From Bradyrhizobium sp. (GTDB lineage: Bacteria; Pseudomonadota; Alphaproteobacteria; Rhizobiales; Xanthobacteraceae): a stretch of DNA of 64,000 nucleotides. A program made the translations under genes and the position numbers. The notes under the pieces were generated by a model. It was not told the DNA's origin. It ran no database searches and saw nothing but the letters and a program-made list of their open reading frames with translations. Location: positions 223,799-287,798 of the forward strand of contig NZ_JACRMG010000005.1 of the NCBI RefSeq assembly GCF_016219575.1, given 5' to 3'. The first letter of the stretch is position 1. Every line of letters starts with the position of its first letter. Shown in pieces: positions 23,663 through 32,969 of the stretch.

Positions 23663-24340
23663 ATGAAACGCGCGATTGCACTCTGTGCCGGACTATTGGC
23701 CCTGGCAGGGCCTGCCGCCGCCCAGTCACCGGTCGCCGTCGTCGAAGAGGTGCAGGGCAAGGTGACCGGCGCCGAGTTCATGGACTATGTGGCACCGAAA
23801 ACGGTGATCAAGGTGCCGGCGGGCGGCTCCGTCACGATCTCCTACATGAAATCCTGCCAGCGCGAGAAGATCAGCGGGCTCGGCACCGTCATCATCGGCA
23901 CCGAAGAGAGCTTCGTGCAATTCTCCGACGTCAAGCGCGAGAAGACCGATTGCGATTCCAGCCAGGCGCACGCCACGACCAAGGCGACCAGCGAGGCCGC
24001 CGCCACCGTGCTGCGCAGTCTCGGCGACAAGAGCGACAAGAGCGCGCCGAAAATCCAGACGCAGCTCACCGTGTACGGCACCTCGCCGATCGTGGAGGCC
24101 AAGGGCAAGGGCACGCTCGTGGTCGAGCGGCTCGACGTCAAGGGCGAGCGGCAGCAGATCGAGCTCAACGGCAGCCAGCAGAAGGGCAAGTTCTACGACT
24201 TCGCCAGCGCCAACAAGACGCTGACCCCGGGCGGCGTCTATTCGGCGACGTTCGGCACCTCCAAGATCGTGTTTCAGGTCGACGCGAACGCAAAGCCCGG
24301 CGCCGCGCCCGTCGTCGGCCGCCTGATCCGCCTCAACTAG
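23663..24340 (+). CDS. FecR-like periplasmic protein, paired with the cyclase
   Basis: 225 residues with signal peptide MKRAIALCAGLLALAGPAAAQ. The next segment PVAVVEEVQGKVTGAEFMDYVAPKTVIKVPAGGSVTISYMKSCQREKISGLGTVIIGTEESFV follows the FecR beta-helix-like pattern (start-up value plus thresholded repeats). The C-terminal part is beta-rich. AAGGGAT lies 10 nt before the ATG. The CHASE2 adenylate cyclase starts 16 bp after its stop, so the two are an operon. By analogy, a secreted FecR-domain protein next to a CHASE2 receptor may be its periplasmic ligand or partner; this is inference. Confidence 0.8.
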   Translation: MKRAIALCAGLLALAGPAAAQSPVAVVEEVQGKVTGAEFMDYVAPKTVIKVPAGGSVTISYMKSCQREKISGLGTVIIGTEESFVQFSDVKREKTDCDSSQAHATTKATSEAAATVLRSLGDKSDKSAPKIQTQLTVYGTSPIVEAKGKGTLVVERLDVKGERQQIELNGSQQKGKFYDFASANKTLTPGGVYSATFGTSKIVFQVDANAKPGAAPVVGRLIRLN

Positions 24341-24356
24341 CCCGGCGGCAGCACTT

Positions 24357-26516
24357 TTGAACGCGCGGCGCGTCACGCGGGATGCGATTGCGGCCTCCGC
24401 CATCGCACTCGCCTGCGCCGGCCTCGCGGTTTCCCCTGCCCTCGACCGGGTCCAGGGGCTGTCGCTCGACATCCTCACCGCACTCCGCTTCGAGATGTTC
24501 GGCAACCGGACCAATCCGGCGGCCTCGCCGGCGGTGGTGGTGGCGATCGACGAGGAGAGCTATCACACCCCGCCCTTCAAGGGCTCGCCGACGCTGACCT
24601 GGACCGGCGAGATCGGCCGCGTGCTGAATTCGGTCGTCGAAGGCGGCGCCAGGGTCGTCGGCTTCGACATGGTGATCCCGACATCGATCGAGCAGTCGGA
24701 AATCCCCTTCGGCGAGGGCGTGCTCGGCGAAAGGGTCCGCGGTTTCGACCGCGACTTCCTGCGCGCGCTGGCGGGCGCAACGGCGCCCGGCAAGGTGGTG
24801 CTGGGCGAGCAGTTGCGCGGCAATGACCCGATCCGGCCCTCGCCCGGCCAGCGCATTGCCGTCCGCCAGCAGCAGAACATCCGGCCGCTCAACACCCTCA
24901 CCGACGGCGACGATACCGTGCGCCGCATGCCGCTGACCTTCACCGTGAATGGCGCAAGGGTGCCGGGCATGGCGCTGGAACTGGCGGCACGCGCCCAGAA
25001 CGCGGCGCCGGAATTCGCCGCAGACGGATCGGTGACGCTCGCCGGCTACAGGATTCCGAGCACGGTGCCGAACACTATGACCGTCAATTTCGAGGGCGGC
25101 GCCGACGACATCCCGACCTACTCCTTTGCCGACTTGCGCACCTGCGCGCTGAAGAACGACAAGGACTTTTTCAAGCGCGCCTTCGACGGCAAGGTCGTGA
25201 TCTTCGGCACCGTGCTCGATTCGGAGGACCGAAGGCTCACGTCGAAGCGTTTTGCGACGGGCCTCGAAGGCGGCCGCGCGGCGCGCTGCGCGGGTGACGG
25301 CAAGCCCGTGATGACGAGCTTCAGGCGCAGCTCGATTGCGGGCATTTACATCCACGCTACCGCCGTCAACAATTTGATCCGGCATGACGCGGCGATCGAG
25401 CTCGGCGGGCATGCGACGTTCGCCATCGCATTGCTGATCGCAGCACTTGCCGCCGCCGGCGCGCTGCTGTTCGCGCCGATCGGCGCCGCCGCTGCCTTCC
25501 TCGTGCTCGCGGCCGTCGGCCTCATCGACGCCATCGTCGCCTTCAAGTTCGGCACCGTCATCCCGATCGTCGAGCCCTTCTTCGCCGGCCTCGGCGCGCT
25601 GGCGCTGACGATCGGCTATCGCTTCGCCGTTGCCGACAAGGACCGGCGGCTTCTGCAGAAGAGCTTCGGGCTCTATCTCGCCCCCGACGTGATCAATCGC
25701 ATGCTGAGCTCGAACAAGCTGCCGGAGCTCGGCGGCGAGACACGCCAGGTAACGGTGTTCTTCTCCGACCTCGAAGGCTTTTCCAAGATCGCCGAACAGA
25801 TCACGCCGGAAGCCCTGACGGCGCTGATGAACGAGTATCTGTCTTACATGACCGACATCATCGAGAGCCATGGCGGCTATGTCGACAAGTACATCGGCGA
25901 CTCCATCGTCGCGGTGTTCGGCGCGCCCGCCGACGATCCCGATCATGCCGCCCACGCCGCCCGCGCTGCGCTCGATTGTTGCGCGAAACTCGCCGAGCTC
26001 AACCGCGATGCCGCGGCGTTCCAGCAACATCCGCTGGCCCAGCGCATCGGCATCAATTCGGGCGAAGCCGTGGTCGGCAATCTCGGGTCGCGGCGGCGGT
26101 TCAATTATTCCGTGATGGGCGACGCGGTGAACCTGGCCTCGCGGCTCGAAGGCGCCAACAAGTTTTACGGCACCACGATCATTGTCTCGGAGACGACGGC
26201 CGGGCTCACCGGCGATGCCTTTGCCTGGCGCGAGCTCGATGCCATCAGGGTCAAGGGGCGTACGCAGGCGTTGAAGATCTACGAATTGCTGGCGCTGTCT
26301 TCCGGGCTGACGGAGGCCCGGCGGAAATCCGCCTCCGACTACGCCGAGGGGCTCGCACATTGGCGCGCCCGGGAATTTTCGGCGGCGGCCGCCGCGTTCA
26401 GTCGCTCGGCTGAAGTTGACCGGGCGGCGGCCATGTTCCGCGACCGGGCGCAGGAATTGGCCACCTCGCCGCCCGGTGCGGACTGGGATCCGGTTCGCAC
26501 ACTTCAGGAAAAATAG
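24357..26516 (+). CDS. CHASE2-domain class III adenylate cyclase
   Basis: 719 residues, TTG start. An N-terminal membrane segment (AIAASAIALACAGLAVSPAL) and a periplasmic CHASE2 sensor (about residues 25-345) precede three membrane helices (about 350-425) and a cytoplasmic cyclase domain (about 455-640). Metal-binding Asp residues are in VFFSDLEGF and YIGDSIVAVFG, the adenine-selecting Lys in YVDKYIGD and Asp in SVMGDAVNLASRLEG, plus transition-state Asn/Arg in NLASR. This set predicts cAMP, not cGMP. The C-terminal tail (WRAREFSAAAAAFSRSAEVDRAAAMFRD) looks like a single TPR unit. Couples a periplasmic signal to cAMP. The weak start may depend on coupling to the FecR-like gene. Confidence 0.92.
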   Translation: MNARRVTRDAIAASAIALACAGLAVSPALDRVQGLSLDILTALRFEMFGNRTNPAASPAVVVAIDEESYHTPPFKGSPTLTWTGEIGRVLNSVVEGGARVVGFDMVIPTSIEQSEIPFGEGVLGERVRGFDRDFLRALAGATAPGKVVLGEQLRGNDPIRPSPGQRIAVRQQQNIRPLNTLTDGDDTVRRMPLTFTVNGARVPGMALELAARAQNAAPEFAADGSVTLAGYRIPSTVPNTMTVNFEGGADDIPTYSFADLRTCALKNDKDFFKRAFDGKVVIFGTVLDSEDRRLTSKRFATGLEGGRAARCAGDGKPVMTSFRRSSIAGIYIHATAVNNLIRHDAAIELGGHATFAIALLIAALAAAGALLFAPIGAAAAFLVLAAVGLIDAIVAFKFGTVIPIVEPFFAGLGALALTIGYRFAVADKDRRLLQKSFGLYLAPDVINRMLSSNKLPELGGETRQVTVFFSDLEGFSKIAEQITPEALTALMNEYLSYMTDIIESHGGYVDKYIGDSIVAVFGAPADDPDHAAHAARAALDCCAKLAELNRDAAAFQQHPLAQRIGINSGEAVVGNLGSRRRFNYSVMGDAVNLASRLEGANKFYGTTIIVSETTAGLTGDAFAWRELDAIRVKGRTQALKIYELLALSSGLTEARRKSASDYAEGLAHWRAREFSAAAAAFSRSAEVDRAAAMFRDRAQELATSPPGADWDPVRTLQEK

Positions 26517-26662
26517 ACCAGGCGGGTCGTATGCCGGCGGCGGCGCGCATGGCGCCGATGCTCGGACAGAATCTGCAGCCACAGCAGCTGGAAGGTGCGG
26601 CTGAAGGCGCTGTCGGTCGCCGCAACAGCAGAGTTGAGTGCTGAAAACAGAAAGCCGGTCAT
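26504..26662 (-). CDS. Possible small basic protein, 52 aa
   Basis: MTGFLFSALNSAVAATDSAFSRTFQLLWLQILSE followed by HRRHARRRRHTTRLVYFS. An amphipathic/hydrophobic helix then a basic tail. GGGGAT lies 5 nt before the ATG. Its 3' end overlaps the cyclase stop by 13 bp on the opposite strand. The codon use is ordinary but the family is unknown; it could be an artefact. Confidence 0.4.
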   Translation of the reverse strand: MTGFLFSALNSAVAATDSAFSRTFQLLWLQILSEHRRHARRRRHTTRLVYFS

Positions 26663-26797
26663 CGCAATCCCCATCGGTGACGTTCACTTGCTGATGTCTG
26701 CAAGCTAGACGGTGTCATCGACGGAGAATGTGACGAACGTCACGCGGCGGTTGCCGCACCGGCGTATTGGGATCGGCGGGCGGCGCCGGCGGCCGGC

Positions 26798-27133
26798 CTA
26801 GAAACCGATCCCCAGAATGAGCACGAACTGGCGATCGCACGGCGAGGCGTACCAGCCACACCCCTGCTGGGACAGGGCTGCGACACGCGCCGGACGGATG
26901 CGGTGGCTCCGGGCGGGCTTCGGCCTCCCCTGCAGTGCCCAGGCCATCGCGGCAGAGGGCGAGACGGGCCCGACCCTGTCGCCCGATGCAACGGCTGCGG
27001 CCGCAACGGCAGAGGGCGTGTCACTGCCCAAGTCACTACCCAAGGCGGGCCAGCTCCAAAGCGTCGCCGCCAGTGCCGCAGCTGCACAGATTGAAATGCC
27101 CGTGCCGGGAAACTTGCCCATTGTTACGGTCAA
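26798..27133 (-). CDS. Secreted hypothetical protein, 111 aa
   Basis: TTG start preceded by GGAGG with a 5-nt spacer, followed by a signal-like segment (GTGISICAAAALAATLWSWPALGS). The mature part is Ala/Ser/Pro-rich with two Cys near the end (QQGCGWYASPCDRQFVLILGIGF). The C-terminus ILGIGF echoes MIGVGF, the end of the adjacent caspase-fold protein, and such aromatic tails are typical of envelope proteins. It lies 47 bp downstream of that gene on the same strand and may be co-transcribed. No family recognised. Confidence 0.55.
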   Translation of the reverse strand: MTVTMGKFPGTGISICAAAALAATLWSWPALGSDLGSDTPSAVAAAAVASGDRVGPVSPSAAMAWALQGRPKPARSHRIRPARVAALSQQGCGWYASPCDRQFVLILGIGF

Positions 27134-27180
27134 AGCGACCTCCCGATGCTACGCCCCCAAACCCGATACTTGCCTCGTCT

Positions 27181-29511
27181 CTAGAACCCTACGCCGATCA
27201 TGGTGCTGTGACCACCGCCGCCGCTGACGATGCTCGGCCGCGCCACCGCCTGTTGCTTGGCGCGCGGCGCGACGGCTTCCTGCGCGGGCTTGGCGCGCTC
27301 GGGACGAGCAGCCTGCTGCTTGCGGCGCGATGCATCGTCGTCACTCTTCGGCTTGGCCGCCACCGCAGGCGCCGCCTTCTTCTCCTCGGCGACGCAGGTA
27401 TCTCCCTTCACGACTTCGCCGGATTTGCACTCGATCGGGCAAACCCGCGTCGCATGCTTGGTCAGTTCCGTGACCAGCGTTTCGGTTACACTCACATTCT
27501 CAGTCAGCTGCCCTCCGATCTTCATGTAACGGCTGAGCGCCGTCGAAGTCGGCTGGTTGAGCGTGCCGTCGACCTTGCCGGTGAGGCAACCGATGCGGAT
27601 CAGCTCGGCCTGCGCCGAACGGATCAACTCGGGTGAATTCGGCATGGTGGCCGCGCGCTTGGCAACTTCCGCCTTGAACTTGTCCAGGGCGGCAACGACG
27701 ACACCGCCGAGGCGGTCGCAGGTCACGGTCCTGGCGAAGGCCTTGAGGTCTTCGAGACCGGTACCGTCGCTGCCCTTGCGGGTGATGTCCTCAAGCTTGC
27801 CCTGCTCGGACTTGCAAACGGCTTCCCTGGCGGCCGCCAGCTCCGCCTTCCTGCGGGCCTCCTCGGCTTCCTTCGCCTGCTTCTCGGCGACGGCGCGGGC
27901 CGCTGCGGCTTCCGCTTCCGCCTTGCGCTTCTCCTCGGCGGCCTTGCGCTCGGCCTCGAGCACCTTGGCGCGCTGCGCTTCCTCGGCGGCCTTGGCATGC
28001 TTCTCGGCGGCGGCCTTCTGCGCGGCGGCCTCGGCTGCCACGCGCTCGCGCTCGGCCTGCTCGGCCCTGGCCTTGGCTTCCGACGCCTTCCGCTCGGCTT
28101 CCGCAGCTTTCGCCTTCTGCTCGGCCTCCAGCGCCTTGGCGCGCCGCTCGTCCTCTTCGCGCTTCCTTGCCGCTGCCGCTTCCGCCGCGGCCACCCTCGC
28201 CTTCTCGGCCGCCTCCGCCTCGCGGGCGCGGCGCTCGTCGTCCTCACGCTTCTTCTGCGCCGCAAGCTCCGCCTTGCGGGCCTCGGCCGCGCGCTGCGCC
28301 TCTTCGGCCGCCTTGCGCGCCGCCTCGCGCTCGGCGCGCGCAGTCTCTTCACGTTCCCGCAATGCCTGGTTCAACACATCGACGCGTTGCTGCGCGGTGA
28401 TGGCCAGGGGCGAATCCGGGAAGCGCTTGATGAAGCGCTGCAGGGCGCCAATGTCGGTCGAATCCCGCAGCTTGTCCCACTCGATCGCCTCCCGTGTCGG
28501 AGTTTCCCGGACGGAGGGTGGCGGAGCCTGCGGCAGCGCGGCGAGCTGCACATTGGCTTGCTGCTTGTTGATCTCCTCGATCTGCGCGCGGGCGAGATCC
28601 GAATAGAAGCCGGACGGATGCGTGCCGAGAAATACTTCCCAGGCGCGTTTCGAGCCGATCTTCTGCACCAGTTCGTAGTCGGCCTTTACGTCGCTGGCCG
28701 GTGCTTCGCGGGCCACCGCCGGCGCCGGCACCAGTGAGATGTTGCCGCCGCCGAGCGAGCCATAGACGAACGGCTCCTGCTTGTTGGCAGTGGCCTTCAT
28801 GACCTCATCCCTCACGCGGCCGAAAGCGAGGCGAACGTCGAGCCCCGGCACCGTCAGGTTCTTCAGCAAGGCGGTGGTGAACGGGCTGTGCTCGCCACTG
28901 CCGTCCTCGGCGGTGGAGCCCGCCTTCGCAGCGTAAGCGATCAGCGTGTCCGTGCTGGTCGGCTCCACCCTGCCGAGACCGGCGAGCACGGCGCGGGTTG
29001 CCGTCTTGCGCTCCCTCCGCATCGTCGTCACGAACGGGTTGTCGCGGCAGGCATCCAGTATGATCAGGCGCAGCCGCCGCGCGCCGTCCGCCGACGAGAC
29101 GAGGCGCTCCAGCGGTATCGCCTCGTCCTCGGCATCGCGGTCGCTTGCGAGTCTTGCATCGGTTGGAATCAGGTAGTTGACGCCGCCGAGTTCGAGGCCG
29201 TGGCCGGCGTAGTAGACGACGGCGAAATCGGCCTGATCGGCCAGCGTCTCGAAGCGGCGAATCGAACGCTTGAACTCCAGGTTGCCCACATTCAGCTGAA
29301 TCTCGACGGTGTCGAAGCCGGCGTTCCTGAACATGTCCGCCACCGAATTGGCGTCCCTCGACGGGTTCGGGAGTTGCGGGACGGTCTGATATTTCGAGTT
29401 GCCGACGACCAGTGCGACCCGCTTTTCCGCCCAAGCAACGTCGGGAGCGAAAACCATCGCAAGGATGGTCACTCCGACGGCGGTCGCGAGCGGCAGAAAG
29501 CGCTTGATCAT
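27181..29511 (-). CDS. Secreted caspase-family (C14) peptidase with long coiled coil and PGB-like repeat
   Basis: 776 residues. Signal peptide (FLPLATAVGVTILAMVFAPDVAWA), then a caspase/p20-like domain (about 30-260) with His104 in VVYYAGHGLEL and Cys154 in LRLIILDACRDNPF, the full catalytic dyad. A linker (Pro-rich, residues 325-345) leads to a charged coiled coil of about 240 residues rich in Ala/Glu/Lys/Arg (EREAARKAAEEAQRAAEARK and similar). A Cys-containing C-terminal region follows, with IRSAQAELIRIGCLTGKVDGTLNQPTSTALSRYM, a peptidoglycan-binding-1-like repeat. This suggests anchorage to the cell wall. ATG 29511 opens the signal peptide. Orthocaspases usually cleave after Arg/Lys; the target here is unknown. 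Confidence 0.88.
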   Translation of the reverse strand: MIKRFLPLATAVGVTILAMVFAPDVAWAEKRVALVVGNSKYQTVPQLPNPSRDANSVADMFRNAGFDTVEIQLNVGNLEFKRSIRRFETLADQADFAVVYYAGHGLELGGVNYLIPTDARLASDRDAEDEAIPLERLVSSADGARRLRLIILDACRDNPFVTTMRRERKTATRAVLAGLGRVEPTSTDTLIAYAAKAGSTAEDGSGEHSPFTTALLKNLTVPGLDVRLAFGRVRDEVMKATANKQEPFVYGSLGGGNISLVPAPAVAREAPASDVKADYELVQKIGSKRAWEVFLGTHPSGFYSDLARAQIEEINKQQANVQLAALPQAPPPSVRETPTREAIEWDKLRDSTDIGALQRFIKRFPDSPLAITAQQRVDVLNQALREREETARAEREAARKAAEEAQRAAEARKAELAAQKKREDDERRAREAEAAEKARVAAAEAAAARKREEDERRAKALEAEQKAKAAEAERKASEAKARAEQAERERVAAEAAAQKAAAEKHAKAAEEAQRAKVLEAERKAAEEKRKAEAEAAAARAVAEKQAKEAEEARRKAELAAAREAVCKSEQGKLEDITRKGSDGTGLEDLKAFARTVTCDRLGGVVVAALDKFKAEVAKRAATMPNSPELIRSAQAELIRIGCLTGKVDGTLNQPTSTALSRYMKIGGQLTENVSVTETLVTELTKHATRVCPIECKSGEVVKGDTCVAEEKKAAPAVAAKPKSDDDASRRKQQAARPERAKPAQEAVAPRAKQQAVARPSIVSGGGGHSTMIGVGF

Positions 29512-29900
29512 GATCGTTTCGGCGTAGCCACGACTACACCGCAGCATTCCCGTTCAAGTGATTCAGCAAAATAGCTTTTCCGGCAACAATCCTAGCCGAC
29601 CCAAATCCTATCAGAAAGCCCGTCCGTTCGAGTGAGGCATATCACTATCGGGTTGGGGAAATCGCCGCGGCATGGAGCCTCGACACCGGCTGGCCGCCAC
29701 ATCCCTGGTTGTACATCCGCCGCTTTCTAACTCCGAAAGCGAACCCCCGAATGACACTATGTGGCCATAATGCCACAAGCCCCCAAAGAAACAACGCATT
29801 GCCCCCCGGATCGGCCCGACAAACTTCCGGACGTCGCGACTCTAATCTACCATCGCCGTGTTCTTTTTACGGAATAGCAATGGATTTCGGGGGCCGTTTC
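29512..29900. other. Intergenic, AT-richer divergent region with an inverted repeat
   Basis: 389 bp between the divergent caspase-fold and two-barrel genes. It contains TGTGGC-CATAAT-GCCACA (29760-29777), a 6-bp-arm inverted repeat that could be an operator, and no convincing ORF. The plus-strand frame is open from 29709 into the downstream gene, but its codons look non-coding. Base composition is lower in GC than its flanks. Confidence 0.45.
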
Positions 29901-31916
29901 ATGATTCGTAGCGCAGCCAGCAGCCGGATTTTGGCCGGCCTTGCCGTCGCAGTCACGCTGACGACGGGTTCGGCGGCCTTCGCACAGTGCACGAGCACCG
30001 TCACAGGCCCTGGCGCACCCATCTTCGGACCCCAACTGAACGCCATAACCGCGGCGAGCGGTGCTTCCGCCGGCGCTTTCGGTAGTGCGCTGGGTAACAT
30101 CCACACCGCCTTCCTCAGCCAGCAGGGCAGCGCTTTCGTTTCCGCGCCCGGCGACCCGCAGCCCAACCAGCCCGGCGGCGGTGTCTGGGCCCGTGGCGTC
30201 GGCGGCGAGTACACGAGCAAGTTTACCAATGCCGGCACCGGCACCGTCGTGTCCCCGCCCTTTCCGGGCGCGCTTGACACCAATGCGCGGGCCAATTGTG
30301 CAGGCAGCGTCCATGCGACGTTCACCGGCATCCAGGCCGGAACCGATATTTCCAGGCTCAACATCAACGGCCTGAACCTCCACCTCGGCACGACCGTGGG
30401 CTATCTGCATTCACGCGGCACCGACAGCAGTGGCGGCTCGAGCGACTTCGAAGTTCCGTTTATCGGCGCCTATTTGGTTGCGACCTACGGCCGATTCTTC
30501 GCCGACGTGATGGTTCGCCGCGAGTTCTACAGCGCCAATCTCACCAATACCGCTGTCGGTCTCTTTGGCCAGCAAGTCGGCGCCAACGGCGTTTCGGTCG
30601 CCACGTCGGCGGGCTATAATTTCGCACTCGCCAATAACTGGTTCATCGAGCCGTCAGCCGGGTTTATCTGGGCGCGGACCGAAGTCGATCCGTTCAATGT
30701 CAGCGGCGGCATCATCAGCCAGGGCGCGGTCTCGACCTTGACCACTAACCCGATCGAGAGCCAGATCGGACGCCTCAGCCTGCGCGTCGGAACGACCGTC
30801 TCCTCCGGCAACATGATCTGGCAGCCCTTTGCGTCGGCCAGCGTGTTCCACGAATTCGCCGGCAACATCACATCGAGTGGCTCGACCATACCCAACGGTG
30901 CATTCGGACAAATTGGCGTTTGCCCATTCTGCCTCGTCGTTCCCGTTACCGCCACCGGTACCAACAGCACATCGCGCGTCGGTACCTATGGCCAGTACTC
31001 GCTGGGATTGGCGGGTCAGGTGGCCAATACCGGCTGGCTCGGCTTCGTTCGCGTCGACTACAAGAACGGCAACAACCTCGAGGGTTGGAACGCCAACGCC
31101 GGCATCCGCTATCAGTTCACGCCCGAGCGGTTCGCCTCGCTGATGCCGAGGAAAGCACCGGTCAAGGCTGCAGCCGTCATTCCGCCGACCAACTGGACTG
31201 GCTTCTATGTCGGCGGCTTCCTTGGCGCTGCGCAGGGCAAGACCGACATCCGCTTCGTCGGCGATCCCAACAATGCCGGCATCAACCCCCGCGTGCTCGG
31301 TTGGCTCGCCGGACTTCAGGCCGGCTATAACTTCCAGACCGCCAGCCGCTGGGTCTTCGGCGTCGAAGCCGATGTCGCAGCCACCAATCTGCACGGCAGC
31401 AGGACCTGCGGCACCGACAACGGTCGGGACGCCAACGGCAACCTCGTTGGCACGGGCTTCAGCCCCGCCTTCCTGAACTGCCAGAACACGTCGAACTGGA
31501 TCGCGACCGCGACCGCCCGCGTGGGCTATGCATGGGACCGCACGCTTCTCTATGTGAAGGCCGGCGGCGCCTGGGCTGATGACGGCGTCAACGTCTCCTG
31601 TATCTTTGGCCCGCTCAACGGCAATGTGCAGCCGTTCGGCACCCTGGGTCCGTGCCGCAATCAGGCCGGCGCCGTCACCAACGGCTTCAGCACCAAGGGT
31701 ACCCGGAGCGGCTGGCTCGTCGGCTACGGCACCGAGTTCGACCTCGGATACAGCTGGTCGGCCAAGGCCGAGTACAACTACATCGACCTCGGCGGCCGCA
31801 CGGCGCTCGCGACGGACGGCACGACGACGATGCGCGACAGCGGCGCGATCTCCCAGGTCAAGATCGGCGTGAACTACCGGTTCAGCGGCCCCTCCGCGGT
31901 CGTCGCCAAGTTCTGA
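29901..31916 (+). CDS. Two-barrel outer-membrane protein (autotransporter-like barrel fused to Omp25-like barrel)
   Basis: 671 residues. Signal peptide (SRILAGLAVAVTLTTGSAAFA), then a first barrel-like region ending near residue 410 (SGGIISQGAVST...GLAGQVANTGWLGFVRVDYKNGNNLEGWNANAGIRYQFTPERFASLMP). A linker KAPVKAAAVIPPT follows. The second region TNWTGFYVGGFLGAAQGK ... ATARVGYAWDRTLLYVKAGGAWADDG ... SWSAKAEYNYIDLGG ... QVKIGVNYRF is a complete Omp25/Omp31-type barrel. The fusion gives two consecutive barrels in one chain. ATG 29901 has GGGGG 7 nt upstream; ATG 29880 is the alternative. A strong terminator follows at 31939-31974. Confidence 0.85.
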   Translation: MIRSAASSRILAGLAVAVTLTTGSAAFAQCTSTVTGPGAPIFGPQLNAITAASGASAGAFGSALGNIHTAFLSQQGSAFVSAPGDPQPNQPGGGVWARGVGGEYTSKFTNAGTGTVVSPPFPGALDTNARANCAGSVHATFTGIQAGTDISRLNINGLNLHLGTTVGYLHSRGTDSSGGSSDFEVPFIGAYLVATYGRFFADVMVRREFYSANLTNTAVGLFGQQVGANGVSVATSAGYNFALANNWFIEPSAGFIWARTEVDPFNVSGGIISQGAVSTLTTNPIESQIGRLSLRVGTTVSSGNMIWQPFASASVFHEFAGNITSSGSTIPNGAFGQIGVCPFCLVVPVTATGTNSTSRVGTYGQYSLGLAGQVANTGWLGFVRVDYKNGNNLEGWNANAGIRYQFTPERFASLMPRKAPVKAAAVIPPTNWTGFYVGGFLGAAQGKTDIRFVGDPNNAGINPRVLGWLAGLQAGYNFQTASRWVFGVEADVAATNLHGSRTCGTDNGRDANGNLVGTGFSPAFLNCQNTSNWIATATARVGYAWDRTLLYVKAGGAWADDGVNVSCIFGPLNGNVQPFGTLGPCRNQAGAVTNGFSTKGTRSGWLVGYGTEFDLGYSWSAKAEYNYIDLGGRTALATDGTTTMRDSGAISQVKIGVNYRFSGPSAVVAKF

Positions 31917-31938
31917 GCGGCGCAACATGGACATCGCG

Positions 31939-31974
31939 ATCGGGCGGCTGCCATGCAGCCGCCCGATTTCGTTT
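31939..31974 (+). terminator. Rho-independent terminator of the two-barrel gene
   Basis: ATCGGGCGGCTG, loop CCATG, CAGCCGCCCGAT, followed by TTCGTTT. Perfect 12-bp stem. Confidence 0.85.
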
Positions 31975-32078
31975 ACCCTGCCCTAAAGCCCGGCTTCCTC
32001 GTCTCGACAGGAACCGCCAAGGTACGTTAGACGGGCACAGCGCTTTCCTGCGCCCCCGGTAACGAGTACGCCAGTCCC

Positions 32079-32852
32079 ATGTCCAAGCGGTATGCGAAGA
32101 TTGCCTTCGTTGCGAGCGCGAGCCCGGAAGCGCAGGCGGCGTTGAAACAGCTGTCCGATCTCTACGGCAACTGCGATGCCGCAGAGGCCGAAGTGGTGGT
32201 GGCGCTGGGCGGCGACGGCTTCATGCTGCAAACGCTGCACCAGCACATGCACACGGGCAAGCCGATCTACGGCATGCATCGCGGCACCGTCGGCTTCCTG
32301 ATGAACGAATTCTCGCCGCACGATCTGCACGCACGCCTGTCGGCGGCACGGGAGTCGCTGATCAATCCGCTGAAGATGCGCGCCACCGACATCCACGGCA
32401 ATGTGCACATCCACCACGCCATCAACGAGGTCGCGCTGTTCCGCCAGATCCATCAGGCCGCGCATCTGCGCATCCTGATCGACGAGCGCGAGCGGATGGC
32501 CGAATTGATCGCCGACGGCATCCTGGTGGCGACGCCCGCGGGCTCGACCGCCTATAACCTATCGGTGCAGGGACCGATCCTGCCGATCAACGCCTCCCTG
32601 CTGGCGCTGACCCCGATCAGCCCGTTCCGGCCGCGGCGCTGGCGCGGCGCGCTGCTGCCCAACTCGGCCTATGTCGTCATCGAGGTGCTCGACCCCCACA
32701 AGCGCCCGGTGGCGGCGGTCGCCGACCACGACGAGGCGCGCGACGTCACCCGCGTCGAGGTGCTGTCGGACAAGACCATCTCGATGCGCATGCTGTTCGA
32801 CCCCGGCCACAGCCTGGAAGAACGCATCCTGCGCGAGCAGTTCGGGCACTGA
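32079..32852 (+). CDS. nadK: NAD kinase
   Basis: Phosphorylates NAD to NADP in the cytosol, the only de novo source of NADP. 257 residues with the GGDG motif in [16 protein letters not shown], the conserved [14 protein letters not shown], the NE.A segment [11 protein letters not shown] and the [15 protein letters not shown] helix, all in the usual order. The length and the short N-terminus match alphaproteobacterial NadK. The start is ATG 32079. It is followed by the receiver and HPt genes on the same strand, but gaps of 117 bp make an operon uncertain. Confidence 0.95.
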   Translation: MSKRYAKIAFVASASPEAQAALKQLSDLYGNCDAAEAEVVVALGGDGFMLQTLHQHMHTGKPIYGMHRGTVGFLMNEFSPHDLHARLSAARESLINPLKMRATDIHGNVHIHHAINEVALFRQIHQAAHLRILIDERERMAELIADGILVATPAGSTAYNLSVQGPILPINASLLALTPISPFRPRRWRGALLPNSAYVVIEVLDPHKRPVAAVADHDEARDVTRVEVLSDKTISMRMLFDPGHSLEERILREQFGH

Positions 32853-32969
32853 AACCGGCCCGTCCGCAGCCCGCCGGCGGCCTTTCGAAACCATTCGTTA
32901 ACTCGCGCCGCGATATGGTTAACGCGGGGTATACCGCGCTCTCCCCGGTATGCCCCTCAGGGCCGAACC

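Noticed and set aside
24333..26687. 784-codon minus-strand frame opposite the cyclase
   Set aside because: Exact antisense of the CHASE2 cyclase. Composition (Arg/Ala/Asp/His rich, no hydrophobic core) is that of a shadow frame.
29611..29799. 62-codon minus-strand frame and the upstream extension of the two-barrel gene
   Set aside because: Codons look non-coding and the region reads as a divergent promoter with an inverted repeat.
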